In this document: in pieces, positions 16,531 through 25,599 of the stretch
How the letters are laid out: each line of letters starts with the position of its first letter
Position numbering within the stretch: position 1 is the first letter of the stretch
Assembly (NCBI RefSeq): GCF_009805585.1
Contig: NZ_VHIN01000010.1
Span: 124,001 to 188,000 of the forward strand
Reading direction: 5' to 3'
DNA from: Glutamicibacter sp. JC586
GTDB lineage: Bacteria; Actinomycetota; Actinomycetes; Actinomycetales; Micrococcaceae
Length of the DNA stretch: 64,000 nt
The notes under the pieces: generated by a model
What the model saw: the letters and a program-made list of their open reading frames with translations, nothing else
What the model was told of the DNA's origin: nothing
The model's database searches: none
Translations under genes and position numbers: made by a program

Positions 16531-18054
16531 ATGGCGCGTGGCGATGGATTCTTAAATCACGACCTACTTCCAGGCGAGAAGGGGCCGCAGGATGAATGTG
16601 GCGTTTTCGGCGTTTGGGCTCCAGGCGAAGAAGTAGCAAAGCTGACCTATTACGGTCTGTATGCTTTGCAACACCGCGGGCAGGAGTCAGCTGGCATTGC
16701 GACCAGTGACGGCGCGCGCATCAATGTCTATAAGGACATGGGTTTGGTCTCGCAGGTCTTCGACGAGAACACCTTGAATTCCATGACCGGACAGTTGGCT
16801 GTTGGCCACTGTCGTTATTCCACCACCGGTGCCAGCCACTGGGCCAACGCGCAGCCAACCCTCGGTCCAACTCAGGCCGGTACCGTCGCTCTGGCACACA
16901 ACGGTAACCTGACCAACTCTGCCGATCTGGCAGACATGGTTGTTGCCAAGCAACAGGCTGAAGGTGGCAAGGTTCGTGGCGAGATTGCCCAGGGCAACAC
17001 CACCGACACCGCTTTGGTCACCAATCTATTGGCCGGTGTTGAAGGTCAGTCGCTGGAAGAAACGGCGCTGGAACTACTACCAAAAATCCAAGGCGCATTC
17101 TGCTTCGTCTTCATGAATGAAGACACCCTCTACGCAGCTCGCGACCCACACGGCGTACGCCCACTGGTTCTGGGACGGTTGAACCGTGGCTGGGTAGTTG
17201 CCTCCGAGCAACCAGCCTTGGCCACCGTTGGTGCATCATTTATCCGTGAAATCGAGCCGGGCGAAATGATCGCCATCGATGAAAACGGGGTACGCTCCAC
17301 CCGCTTCGCCGAGGCCACCCCCAAGGGCTGTGTCTTTGAGTATGTCTACCTGGCACGTCCCGATGCTGCCATCGCGGGCCGTTCGGTCTACGAGTCCCGC
17401 GTAGAAATGGGCCGCCAGCTGGCCCGCGAAAACAGCGCCGAAGCAGACATCGTTATTCCTGTTCCGGAATCCGGCACCCCGGCAGCTATTGGTTATGCCG
17501 AAGAATCTGGCATTCCTTTCACCCACGGTTTTGTGAAGAACGCCTACGTCGGTCGTACCTTCATTCAGCCTTCACAGACCCTGCGCCAGTTGGGGATCAA
17601 GCTCAAGCTCAATGCTCTGGAAACCGTATTGCGCGGCAAGCGCGTCGTGGTGGTGGATGACTCGATCGTTCGCGGTAACACCCAGCGCGCCGTAGTTCGC
17701 ATGTTGCGTGAAGCCGGCGCCTCCGAGGTGCACGTGAAGATCTCCTCGCCTCCAGTGAAGTGGCCATGCTTCTACGGCATCGACTTCGCTTCCCGTGCAG
17801 AGCTGATTGCTAATGGTGCAGCCGTGGACGAGATCGCTACCTCCATTGGTGCTGACTCCTTGGCCTACATCTCCGAAGACGGCATGATCGAAGCTACCCA
17901 GCAGCCACGTGAGCGCTTGTGCACCGCGTGCTTCACCGGTGACTACCCGATTGCCCTTCCTCTGGAAGAACGTCGCGGAAAGAACCTGCTGGAGCGAGTC
18001 AACAAGCCAGGCTGCGAGCCAGGCCCCGACTCCGAATTCGAAAACGTCAGCTAA
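16531..18054 (+). CDS. purF: Amidophosphoribosyltransferase
   Basis: PurF catalyses the first committed purine step, transferring glutamine ammonia to PRPP. The 507 residues start with a short propeptide ending before Cys23 (PQDE-CGVFG), which becomes the N-terminal nucleophile of the glutaminase domain after cleavage. CRYSTTG and AHNGNLTN follow. The C-terminal phosphoribosyltransferase domain has the PRPP loop VVVVDDSIVRGNTQRAVV. Two cysteines near the end (RLCTACF) fit the Fe-S-containing class. ATG 16531 was chosen to match the short propeptide; GAGAG lies about 10 nt upstream. purM follows after 80 bp. Confidence 0.96.
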   Translation: MARGDGFLNHDLLPGEKGPQDECGVFGVWAPGEEVAKLTYYGLYALQHRGQESAGIATSDGARINVYKDMGLVSQVFDENTLNSMTGQLAVGHCRYSTTGASHWANAQPTLGPTQAGTVALAHNGNLTNSADLADMVVAKQQAEGGKVRGEIAQGNTTDTALVTNLLAGVEGQSLEETALELLPKIQGAFCFVFMNEDTLYAARDPHGVRPLVLGRLNRGWVVASEQPALATVGASFIREIEPGEMIAIDENGVRSTRFAEATPKGCVFEYVYLARPDAAIAGRSVYESRVEMGRQLARENSAEADIVIPVPESGTPAAIGYAEESGIPFTHGFVKNAYVGRTFIQPSQTLRQLGIKLKLNALETVLRGKRVVVVDDSIVRGNTQRAVVRMLREAGASEVHVKISSPPVKWPCFYGIDFASRAELIANGAAVDEIATSIGADSLAYISEDGMIEATQQPRERLCTACFTGDYPIALPLEERRGKNLLERVNKPGCEPGPDSEFENVS

Positions 18055-18134
18055 ATACCTGGGATCTGCCCACCTAACGCGTTGCAAGCGGCACCGGAGA
18101 ACCGGTGCTCACGACAGAAAAGGAAACCTCTGCC

Positions 18135-19274
18135 ATGAGCGGCAATGATCAGCCAACTTCCATCACCTATGCCGGTGCCGGCGTTGACGTTGAGGCCGGT
18201 GACCGTGCCGTTGAGTTGATGAAGGGTGCGATCAAGGCTACCCACACCTCGGGAGTTGTTGGAGGGGTAGGCGGTTTCGCTGGTCTCTTCGACGTTTCGT
18301 TCCTGACCAGTTACAAGAAGCCTTACCTGGCGACCTCCACCGACGGTGTTGGTACCAAGGTAGCTATCGCCCAGAAGCTGGATATCCACGACACCATCGG
18401 CCAGGATCTCGTTGGCATGGTCGTGGATGACATCGTCGTAGTGGGCGCCAAGCCACTGTTCATGACCGACTACATTGCTACCGGCAAGGTAGTCCCAGAG
18501 CGCATTGCGGACATCGTTCGCGGTATCGCCGAAGGTTGCAAGCTCGCTGGCACCGCATTGGTCGGCGGCGAAACCGCTGAGCACCCAGGCCTACTAGCTG
18601 AAGATGAATACGACGTTGCCGGCGCGGCTACCGGTGTTATCGAAGCCGATCAGTTGCTCGGCCCAGAACGCGTTCAGGCCGGTGACGTAGTCATCGGTAT
18701 GGCTTCCTCTGGCATCCACTCCAACGGTTACTCGTTGGTGCGCCGCGTGATCGCTCACGCCAAGTGGGAACTGGACCGTGAGGTTGCCGAGTTCGGCAAG
18801 ACCCTGGGCGAAGAACTGCTGGTTCCAACCCGTATCTACACCAGTGCTTGCTTGGATTTGATCGGGGATCTGAACGACGGGGAAAACTTCGGTGTCCACG
18901 GTTTCAGCCACGTCACCGGTGGTGGCTTGGCCGCTAACCTGGCTCGTGTGCTGCCACAGGGCCTGATGGCTCGCGTGGACCGCTCGACCTGGGCGCTGCC
19001 AGCTGTCTTCTCCACCATCGCTTCCCTGGGCAACGTGCCACAGCCGGATTTGGAGCGCACCTTGAACCTGGGCGTTGGCATGGTGGCCATCGTGGATCAA
19101 AGTGTTGCTGATCGTGCCGTTCAGTTGCTGAACAAGGCCGGGATGGGTGCTTGGGTTATGGGTGAGGTTGAGAACCTTGATCCATCTGCCGCCGAAGCTG
19201 GTCTGGACTTCGTTCAGGGCGCTAAGGGCGTTGACGGTGGCGCCGTGTTGCTCACCGGAGCCTACGCCAAGTAG
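18135..19274 (+). CDS. purM: Phosphoribosylformylglycinamidine cyclo-ligase (AIR synthetase)
   Basis: PurM closes the imidazole ring, converting FGAM to AIR with ATP. The 379 residues begin ITYAGAGVDVEAGDRAVELM, with the glycine-rich GGVGGFAGLF, the ATP-binding STDGVGTKVAIA, and DLVGMVVDDIVVVGAKPLF. AAAGGAAA lies about 9 nt before ATG 18135, fixing the start. It follows purF in the usual actinobacterial order and ends at a strong terminator. Confidence 0.96.
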   Translation: MSGNDQPTSITYAGAGVDVEAGDRAVELMKGAIKATHTSGVVGGVGGFAGLFDVSFLTSYKKPYLATSTDGVGTKVAIAQKLDIHDTIGQDLVGMVVDDIVVVGAKPLFMTDYIATGKVVPERIADIVRGIAEGCKLAGTALVGGETAEHPGLLAEDEYDVAGAATGVIEADQLLGPERVQAGDVVIGMASSGIHSNGYSLVRRVIAHAKWELDREVAEFGKTLGEELLVPTRIYTSACLDLIGDLNDGENFGVHGFSHVTGGGLAANLARVLPQGLMARVDRSTWALPAVFSTIASLGNVPQPDLERTLNLGVGMVAIVDQSVADRAVQLLNKAGMGAWVMGEVENLDPSAAEAGLDFVQGAKGVDGGAVLLTGAYAK

Positions 19275-19292
19275 AGAGCTTTGTAGCAAACT

Positions 19293-19332
19293 AATGCGCC
19301 GCACTGATTTTCAGTGCGGCGCATTATTTGTT
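19293..19332 (+). terminator. Terminator after purM
   Basis: A 15-bp perfect stem, AATGCGCCGCACTGA (19293-19307) with TCAGTGCGGCGCATT (19311-19325), is followed by ATTTGTTT. Confidence 0.9.
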
Positions 19333-19352
19333 TCTGGGCCTAGTCGACGCTC

Positions 19353-20243
19353 CTAGTGCAGTTGGCCAAGTGCTACATCTAATGGCACTCGCCAGCGCCA
19401 GGTAGCCTTCTGCTCACCGCGCACATGCCCGTTAGTTATCAGGGCAACAGGCAATTCACGTTTGACGAAGTTCAGCAGAACTTTGTAACCACTCATCACT
19501 GCCAAGGATGAGCCCAATACCAGTAGCGAACTGGATTCTTCTTCCAGGGCGGTCATCAGCTCTTTGCGTTCGGCTGGCACACTTTCACCAAAATAGACTA
19601 CGTCTGGCTTCAATGCGTAGGAATCGCAGTTCCGACAACGAACCATGACAAATTGGTCTATGAGGTATTGCGGAAGCTCCACGTCACCATCGGGGTTCAC
19701 CGCGGCAGGATCAATTTCTACAGCCTCAATGTATCCCTTGTTGGCAGCCTCAAGCCTAAGGTCAAATTCCCGTCGGTCTTCGCTAAATCCACAGTTCAAG
19801 CAACGCACTGTCGACAGGTCGCCATGCACTGGGATCACACGCTTCGAACCTGCTTGCTGATGCAAGCCGTCAACGTTCTGCGTAATAATTCCGCTGACGC
19901 GACCTTCCTGCTCCCACTGCACCAGGCGTTGATGGATTTGGTTTGGTACAGCTTTGTCCATATGTCGCCAGCCAACATAGCCTCGTGCCCAGTAACGTTG
20001 GCGTGCTTCGGGCCGGTAGCGGAACTCCTGGTAGGTCATCGGACGGTGACGCTGCAGTGAACCGTTGGGCCCACGATAATCAGGAATACCTGAATCTGTA
20101 GAAACCCCTGCACCTGTAACAACAAGTACGTTGCCTGCATCCAGGATCTGTTGCACGCCGGCACGAGCTTCATCTTCCGGTGTCGGCGGGGCCTGCTCTT
20201 CTACGATGCGCTGCATAGAGCGAATGGCAGAGTGATGCGCCAT
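19353..20243 (-). CDS. Sir2-family NAD-dependent protein deacylase
   Basis: The 296 residues carry the NAD-binding GAGVSTDSGIPDYRG (44-58), TQNVDGLH (121-128), catalytic His140 (PVHGDL), and a four-cysteine zinc site (C148-x2-C151 and C203-x2-C206). VLGSSLAV completes the Rossmann fold. Sirtuins remove acetyl or other acyl groups from lysines, with acetyl-CoA synthetase as a frequent bacterial target. A zinc site this complete argues for a real deacylase, not a defence-type Sir2 domain. ATG 20243 has a purine-rich AAGAAGAG upstream; ATG 20216 is an alternative. Confidence 0.92.
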   Translation of the reverse strand: MAHHSAIRSMQRIVEEQAPPTPEDEARAGVQQILDAGNVLVVTGAGVSTDSGIPDYRGPNGSLQRHRPMTYQEFRYRPEARQRYWARGYVGWRHMDKAVPNQIHQRLVQWEQEGRVSGIITQNVDGLHQQAGSKRVIPVHGDLSTVRCLNCGFSEDRREFDLRLEAANKGYIEAVEIDPAAVNPDGDVELPQYLIDQFVMVRCRNCDSYALKPDVVYFGESVPAERKELMTALEEESSSLLVLGSSLAVMSGYKVLLNFVKRELPVALITNGHVRGEQKATWRWRVPLDVALGQLH

Positions 20244-20298
20244 CTGAATTGATAGCTCTTCTTTGCTACTCAAATTCCACCTCAAGCTTGTTAGGCAC

Positions 20299-20351
20299 GA
20301 CAAAGGCCGCAGCGACTATAAGCTAATCTAGCTTAGTCCCTGCGGCTTGTC
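20299..20351 (-). terminator. Terminator-like long hairpin after the DUF3073 gene
   Basis: The outer arms GACAAAGGCCGCAG (20299-20312) and CTGCGGCTTGTC (20340-20351) enclose a second perfect inverted repeat, TAAGCTA-ATC-TAGCTTA (20319-20335). No strong U-run is seen on either side. Confidence 0.6.
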
Positions 20352-20433
20352 GCAAATGTACTGAAGAGCCGTACCACTTGGTGCTTAAGGTGTGGCACTG
20401 AGAGTCAAGAACACTCGATCGCTGAAAAGGAAA

Positions 20434-20652
20434 TTAATCCTCGTCGTCGTCTAGCGAATACTTCTTCGTCAGCTCGTCGTAATCCGAATAATCATCGTCA
20501 TACGTTGAATCATTACGCTCAACTTTTTGAGCATGATGATCGGACTGAACGCCCAACTCGCGTTCTAGTGCCGAAAGGTCAGTGGACGGCGAGTAGTACT
20601 TAATGTCTCGCGCCTGACGCTGTGCTTTAGCCTTTTGACGGCCGCGCCCCAT
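20434..20652 (-). CDS. DUF3073 domain protein
   Basis: This 72-residue protein starts MGRGRQKAKAQRQARDIKYY and continues STDLSALERELG, the DUF3073 signature. The tail is highly acidic (DDDYSDYDELTKKYSLDDDED), so the protein is basic at one end and acidic at the other. The family is restricted to actinobacteria, lies next to purM (compare Rv0810c), and has no assigned function. AGAGGGGG lies close upstream of ATG 20652. Confidence 0.93.
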   Translation of the reverse strand: MGRGRQKAKAQRQARDIKYYSPSTDLSALERELGVQSDHHAQKVERNDSTYDDDYSDYDELTKKYSLDDDED

Positions 20653-20873
20653 GGCGTGACCCCCTCTTTTCAGTAGAGTCGGAAGGTGGTCCACCTAGTT
20701 AGATGGAGGCCTCCGAATATGTGATCAGTTCTTTCGTATTTAAAGGTTAACATGATTCACCGGCGAGCATTGAACGCAACACCCTCCGAAACCGCTAGAC
20801 TGTCAATTAGTCCAACGACTATGTATTGAGCCGGTGAATTTTCGTAAGACCCGACCATGAAGGAGCCTAGCAG

Positions 20874-21518
20874 GTGGTGGAAAAGAATCTGCCCGAGCCG
20901 CAGGCGGCATTACCGCCATTGCAGCCGGAACCAGAGAAGCCTAAACGACGTGGCGGTCAATGGGCTCTGATGATCATTGCTGTTTTAGCTCTGGCTGCTG
21001 CCGTGGTCTTTGTGGTGCTTCGAATCATAGATCCCCCAGCTTCCCCCGTTGCGAACAACGTTGAACGTAATGAATCCCCGGGTCTTGATGGCATAGTTGC
21101 GACTGAAATGCCTCCAGCACAGTTGGAGCTCGGAGATTGCCTACGCGACTTTGATTCGCCTTTAGACCCACAAACTGTGGTCACCTGCGATTCAGCACAT
21201 AATGCCCAGATGATCGGCTCCTTTGAGGTATCAGGCACCGACTACCCCGGCGCCAATGAACTACTGACCCAGTCTGAAGACATGTGTAAGTCTGTCTCGT
21301 TGGATCCCAGTGCAGGGTTGGACTCGACATGGACTTACCATTTCTCGCGTCCGTCCGAGAGCACTTGGGGACAAGGCGACCGGACAGTCTCTTGCTTTCT
21401 GAGCGTCTCAGAAGGCAACGTGCGCTCTTCACTCTTGCCTGAGGGTGCTTCCGATGCCCCTATGGACGGAGAGTCCACAGAGGAAAGTTCTAAAGCCGAA
21501 GAGACCACCGAGAGCTAG
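20874..21518 (+). CDS. Membrane-anchored Septum_form-domain protein
   Basis: The 214 residues have a proline-rich cytoplasmic N-terminus, one membrane segment (WALMIIAVLALAAAVVFVVL, about 29-50) and an external domain. That domain contains LELGDCLRDF, VVTCDSAHNAQMIGSFEV and further Cys residues, the pattern of the Septum_form family. The Ser/Glu-rich tail is disordered. The family name comes from predicted septum-formation proteins and the role is not proven here. AGGAG lies 8 nt before GTG 20874 (a second GTG follows at 20877). Confidence 0.75.
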   Translation: MVEKNLPEPQAALPPLQPEPEKPKRRGGQWALMIIAVLALAAAVVFVVLRIIDPPASPVANNVERNESPGLDGIVATEMPPAQLELGDCLRDFDSPLDPQTVVTCDSAHNAQMIGSFEVSGTDYPGANELLTQSEDMCKSVSLDPSAGLDSTWTYHFSRPSESTWGQGDRTVSCFLSVSEGNVRSSLLPEGASDAPMDGESTEESSKAEETTES

Positions 21519-21539
21519 CCAGATCTTTTTCCGGATAAA

Positions 21540-21582
21540 TAGGGAGTGAGCAGAAACTAATTCTGCTCACTCCCTACTTTTT
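21540..21582. terminator. Bidirectional terminator between the Septum_form gene and clpB
   Basis: A 16-bp stem pairs TAGGGAGTGAGCAGAA (21540-21555) with TTCTGCTCACTCCCTA (21561-21576), followed by CTTTTTG. The clpB stop lies 10 nt beyond. Confidence 0.9.
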
Positions 21583-21585
21583 GAC

Positions 21586-24171
21586 CTAGCTCTTCTTCAC
21601 CAGCAATTGGTCTCCAGACTGATCAAGAAGCACCTTGACGGTGTCACCGTCCTGAACCGTTCCAGCCAAGATTTCCCTAGCAAGCCGGTCCCCAATTTCT
21701 CGTTGCACCAACCGGCGCAAAGGACGGGCACCATAGGCCGGATCGTATCCGGTCAGCGCCAGCCATTCGCTGGCAGCCTGATCCACATCCAAGCTCAACC
21801 GTCGTTCCGAGAGCCGCTCGGAAAGCAGATCGATCTGAAGCTTCACAATGCTTCCTAGTTCTTCAAGGCTCAGCGGATCGAAGAGGATCACCTCGTCGAG
21901 ACGGTTCAAGAACTCAGGCTTGAACGAAGCATTGACCACGTTCATCACCGCACTCTTCTTCTCAGAATCCTCCATATTTGGATCCACCAAGAATTGCGAA
22001 CCAAGGTTGGAGGTCAGAATCAGGATGGTGTTCCTGAAGTCCACCGTGCGACCCTGGCCGTCGGTCAGCCGACCGTCATCGAGTACCTGCAACAAGATGT
22101 CAAAGACCTCAGGATGAGCCTTTTCTACCTCATCAAGCAGAATCACCGAGTACGGACGACGACGGACTGCTTCAGTGAGCTGTCCACCTTCTTCATATCC
22201 GACATATCCCGGAGGAGCACCAACCAGTCGAGACACAGAATGCTTCTCCGAATACTCGGACATGTCGATTCGCACCATGGCACGGGGGTCATCAAAGAGG
22301 AAGTCAGCCAGGGACTTAGCCAGCTCAGTTTTGCCAACACCGGTCGGGCCGAGGAACAGGAATGATCCGGTAGGCCGATTAGGGTCGGCTATGCCGGCGC
22401 GGGTTCGACGAACGGCGTCGGAGACTGCCGCAACTGCCTGTTTCTGTCCCATCAGTCGCTGGCCAAGGATCTGCTCCATATCCAGCAGCTTCTGGCTCTC
22501 ACCCTGCAACATGCGCCCGGCCGGGATGCCGGTCCATGCTGAAATGACTTCAGCAATGTCATCGGCCGTGACTTCGTCAGCGACCATACTTGCCTGAGTA
22601 CTTCGATTTGCTTCGGCGAGCGCGGCAGCGTCCAGTTCCTTCTGCAATGCTGGAATTTCTCCGTAGAGCAGTCGTGATGCCTTCTCCAGATCACCCTCGC
22701 GCTGGGCCTTGTCTGCCTGTCCACGCAACTCATCAAGTTTGACCTTGAGGTCGCCCACTCGGTTCAGTCCTGCCTTTTCCGATTCCCACTGAGCATTCAA
22801 GGCATCAAGCGTTTCTTTTTTATCGGCCATATCCTTACGCAAGGCCTCTAAGCGTTCCACCGAGGCCGGGTCACTCTGATCCGAAAGAGCTAGCTCTTCC
22901 ATGGTCAGTCGGTCCACTTCACGGCGCAGCTCATCGATCTCCTCCGGTGCCGAGTCGATCTCCATACGTAGCCGGCTGGCAGCTTCGTCAACAAGGTCAA
23001 TGGCCTTGTCTGGCAGCTGGCGACCGGAGATGTAGCGGTTAGACAGCGAGGATGCTGCCACCAAAGCGGAGTCTGCGATAGACACCTTATGGTGAGCTTC
23101 GTAGCGCTCTTTGAGCCCACGCAGGATGGCAATGGTGTCATCCACGCTGGGCTCCCCCACGTAAACCTGGGCAAAGCGACGCTCTAGAGCAGGATCCTTC
23201 TCAATGTTTTCGCGGTACTCATCTAAGGTGGTGGCACCAATCAGACGCAACTCACCACGAGCAAGCATTGGCTTGAGCATGTTTCCAGCATCCATGGCTC
23301 CTTCGGAAGCCCCAGCACCCACCACGGTATGGATCTCATCAATGAACGTCACGATCTGCCCATCAGAAGATTTGATTTCTTCAAGGACAGACTTCAAACG
23401 CTCTTCAAATTCACCGCGGTACTTTGCACCGGCAACCATGGCGCCTAAGTCCAATGAAATCAGCGTCTTGCCACGCAGGGATTCTGGCACGTCGCCAGCG
23501 ATCATTCGCTGAGCGAGGCCTTCAACCACTGCGGTTTTACCTACGCCGGGCTCACCGATCAATACTGGGTTGTTCTTGGTGCGGCGTGAGAGCACCTGGA
23601 CCACACGACGAATTTCTCGGTCTCGTCCAATGACAGGATCCAGCTTTCCGGAGCGCGCCAGTTCCGTCATGTCGGTACCGAACTTTTCCAGAGACTGGAA
23701 GGTTGCTTCGGGGTCAGGGTTATCGACCTTCCTGTCACCGCGAATGGCAGGCAGGGTAGCAACAAGAAGTTCCCGAGTAGCGCCGGATTCTCGCATGCTC
23801 TGACCAGCCTTGGTTTGGTCCGTGGCCAGGGCAATAAGCAGATGCTCGGTGGAGACATAGGTGTCCCCCATTTCCGTTGCAGTTTCCTGCGCATTACTTA
23901 CTACTTGGAGCAACTGGCGTGAGAACTGGGCTTGCGCAACCGAGCTACCCGAGCTTGAGGCAAGTGCGTTGATTGCAGCACTTGCTTTGACGGATAACGC
24001 ATCGACATCAAGCCCAGCCGTTTTCAGCAGAGCAACAGCGACGGAGTCTCGCTGATCCAGAAGTGCCTTGAGCAGGTGCGCTGGTTCAATCTGCGCATTG
24101 CCTGCCGTTGAGGCATTCATACCGGATGCTGAGAGAGCCTCTTGGCTTTTGGTGGTGAGTTTGGTGTCCAC
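21586..24171 (-). CDS. clpB: Chaperone ClpB, AAA+ disaggregase
   Basis: ClpB works with DnaK/DnaJ/GrpE to rescue aggregated proteins. The 861 residues have the double-Clp N domain (1-145), AAA1 with Walker A GEPGVGKT (206-213), a coiled-coil middle domain (about 400-525) and AAA2 with GPTGVGKT (about 605). There is no ClpP-binding loop, consistent with ClpB rather than ClpA/C. An HspR-type HAIR sequence lies 35-55 nt upstream of the start, so clpB should belong to the same heat-shock regulon as dnaK. Confidence 0.97.
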   Translation of the reverse strand: MDTKLTTKSQEALSASGMNASTAGNAQIEPAHLLKALLDQRDSVAVALLKTAGLDVDALSVKASAAINALASSSGSSVAQAQFSRQLLQVVSNAQETATEMGDTYVSTEHLLIALATDQTKAGQSMRESGATRELLVATLPAIRGDRKVDNPDPEATFQSLEKFGTDMTELARSGKLDPVIGRDREIRRVVQVLSRRTKNNPVLIGEPGVGKTAVVEGLAQRMIAGDVPESLRGKTLISLDLGAMVAGAKYRGEFEERLKSVLEEIKSSDGQIVTFIDEIHTVVGAGASEGAMDAGNMLKPMLARGELRLIGATTLDEYRENIEKDPALERRFAQVYVGEPSVDDTIAILRGLKERYEAHHKVSIADSALVAASSLSNRYISGRQLPDKAIDLVDEAASRLRMEIDSAPEEIDELRREVDRLTMEELALSDQSDPASVERLEALRKDMADKKETLDALNAQWESEKAGLNRVGDLKVKLDELRGQADKAQREGDLEKASRLLYGEIPALQKELDAAALAEANRSTQASMVADEVTADDIAEVISAWTGIPAGRMLQGESQKLLDMEQILGQRLMGQKQAVAAVSDAVRRTRAGIADPNRPTGSFLFLGPTGVGKTELAKSLADFLFDDPRAMVRIDMSEYSEKHSVSRLVGAPPGYVGYEEGGQLTEAVRRRPYSVILLDEVEKAHPEVFDILLQVLDDGRLTDGQGRTVDFRNTILILTSNLGSQFLVDPNMEDSEKKSAVMNVVNASFKPEFLNRLDEVILFDPLSLEELGSIVKLQIDLLSERLSERRLSLDVDQAASEWLALTGYDPAYGARPLRRLVQREIGDRLAREILAGTVQDGDTVKVLLDQSGDQLLVKKS

Positions 24172-24205
24172 GTTCGTCCTTTCTACTACTGGGTGAACCC
24201 ATAAA

Positions 24206-24226
24206 CTTGAGTGTACTTAACTCAAC
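24206..24226. promoter_or_regulatory. HAIR (HspR-binding) site upstream of clpB
   Basis: CTTGAGT (24206-24212), seven bases and ACTCAAC (24220-24226) match the HAIR consensus CTTGAGT-N7-ACTCAAG at 13 of 14 defined positions. The hspR gene is in this window. Confidence 0.85.
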
Positions 24227-24338
24227 TCTACTGTAGGTGACTTTATTCCGGCTAGAACGAGGGTAAAGAAAAATTTCTTTGGTCTCCTGCATCCCGGATC
24301 TCCGCTCTTCGATCGAGACCTAAGACTTAGGATGGAGT

Positions 24339-24854
24339 ATGCCTAATCCCGGCGTCAGCGACGTATACAACGTCGACCACGATGCAATGGTTCAAATTTT
24401 CATCGATCAACACCGACGGATGCTACGTGAAAGCCTCGACGGACTCACGGAATCCGAAGCACGCGCGCAAATGGTCAATTCCAAGACCACCCTGCTCGGA
24501 TTGCTCAAACACGCGATCTTTGTTGAACGCGTATGGTTTGGTGAAGCCGCGTCTGGCATATCGCGCTCCGAACTTGGAATTCCAGCCAGCCCCGATGATT
24601 CCTTTGATCTTTCAGCATCAGAGACCATTGTTTCGGTCATACGCGACTACGATGAAGCCGTGGCGCACTCACAGCAAGCAGTCGAAGGAAAAACAGGAGA
24701 AGATATCTTCCCTGGAAATCGGCGTGGCCCGCTGCCCTTGCGTTGGGTCCAGCTACACGTGCTTCGGGAGCTTGCCCAACACTGCGGGCACGCAGATATC
24801 CTTCGTGAACACATCATGGATGCGCGCCAAACCGCCATCACAAACAACGAATAA
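24339..24854 (+). CDS. DinB-like (DUF664) family protein
   Basis: The 171-residue protein has the four-helix DinB-like pattern: His in LLGLLKHAIFVERVWFG (about 57) and a paired His in LRELAQHCGHADILRE, typical metal ligands of this superfamily. The actinobacterial DUF664 branch often acts as mycothiol-dependent or other thiol S-transferases, but no reaction can be assigned from sequence. The next gene begins 9 nt downstream, so the two are probably cotranscribed. Confidence 0.8.
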   Translation: MPNPGVSDVYNVDHDAMVQIFIDQHRRMLRESLDGLTESEARAQMVNSKTTLLGLLKHAIFVERVWFGEAASGISRSELGIPASPDDSFDLSASETIVSVIRDYDEAVAHSQQAVEGKTGEDIFPGNRRGPLPLRWVQLHVLRELAQHCGHADILREHIMDARQTAITNNE

Positions 24855-24862
24855 GGGCCATT

Positions 24863-25330
24863 ATGCCGCTGACTCTTTTACCCCTGACTGCCGAACAATT
24901 TCCTTTGTGGATGAAACGTAGCATCGCGGAATACGTTGCCGACCTTGTCGCCACCGGCGTAACGCCAGATAAGGCGGAAAATGAAGCCGAGCGAACTATG
25001 GCTGACGCGTTCCCTTCTGCACAGCCCACCGAGACCAACACTGTTTTCGTCTTAGAACATCAAGAGCTCGGCGACGTCGGGTATCTCTGGATCGGCCACG
25101 ACACCTCGGGGGATCCAACTTCCTGGTGGGTATGGGACATCGTTGTGGACGCAGAGCACCGAGGCCTTGGATTCGGAAAGCAAGCAATGCAACTTGCCGA
25201 AGACTATTCCAAATCCCATGGTGCACGGACCCTTGGTCTTAATGTTTTCGGGTTCAATCACGTCGCGCGCGGACTGTACGAATCGCTGGGCTTCGAAACG
25301 ACAAGCGTCAAAATGCGCAAGACACTCTAG
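24863..25330 (+). CDS. GNAT-family N-acetyltransferase
   Basis: The 155 residues include the acetyl-CoA pocket VVDAEHRGLGFGKQAMQLAEDYSKSHG (V/I-x-x-x-x-R-G-x-G), then TLGLNVFGFNHVARGLYESLGFE, a typical GNAT C-terminal half. The N-terminal MPLTLLPLTAEQFPLWMKRS is common to several actinobacterial GNATs. The substrate is unknown. The start follows the DinB-like stop by 8 nt with only GGGCC upstream, suggesting coupled translation. Confidence 0.85.
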   Translation: MPLTLLPLTAEQFPLWMKRSIAEYVADLVATGVTPDKAENEAERTMADAFPSAQPTETNTVFVLEHQELGDVGYLWIGHDTSGDPTSWWVWDIVVDAEHRGLGFGKQAMQLAEDYSKSHGARTLGLNVFGFNHVARGLYESLGFETTSVKMRKTL

Positions 25331-25454
25331 GAGCTCCGCCAGCGGATTCGTCTCGACATCTTTCGCCTGCTCACGACTTTGACTAGGATTTAGATCACCA
25401 ACCGTTAATCTAGGACGCTCTTCCCACTATCGCCATAACCACGATAGGGTTGGA

Positions 25455-25560
25455 GTACGTAAGGGAGTATTCATAAGCGTTTCACCCGTCAATACGTAGG
25501 ACTTGATAGACCTACCGGGTTTTACGGCCAGCAGATAAGCAGGCGAAGAGACTTACTCAA
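25455..25560 (+). ncRNA. yybP-ykoY family (Mn2+) riboswitch upstream of terC
   Basis: The leader contains the conserved elements of this family in order: P1 strand GTAAG then GGGAGTA (25459-25470), CGTCAATACG (25488-25496), a hairpin GTAGG/CCTAC, CGGG, and CGAAGAGACTTAC (25544-25556), whose CTTAC closes P1. The family binds Mn2+ and frequently precedes terC-type exporter genes, as here. The motif GAGACTT (25548-25554) is also complementary (one G-U) to AGGTCTC (25589-25595), which contains the terC ribosome-binding site, so a translational switch is plausible. A short CTATCG/CGATAG hairpin precedes it at 25427-25447. Confidence 0.8.
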
Positions 25561-25599
25561 CAGCGTTTTTATCGCGCCTCACGAAAGCAGGTCTCCTTT

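Noticed and set aside
19353-20243. Sir2 gene as part of an antiphage defence module
   Set aside because: It has the complete zinc site and deacylase catalytic motifs, and neighbours are purine and housekeeping genes.
20354-20433. Possible tRNA or small RNA between the sir2 and DUF3073 genes
   Set aside because: No cloverleaf or T-loop could be folded by eye; the sequence is the 3' region of the DUF3073 gene.
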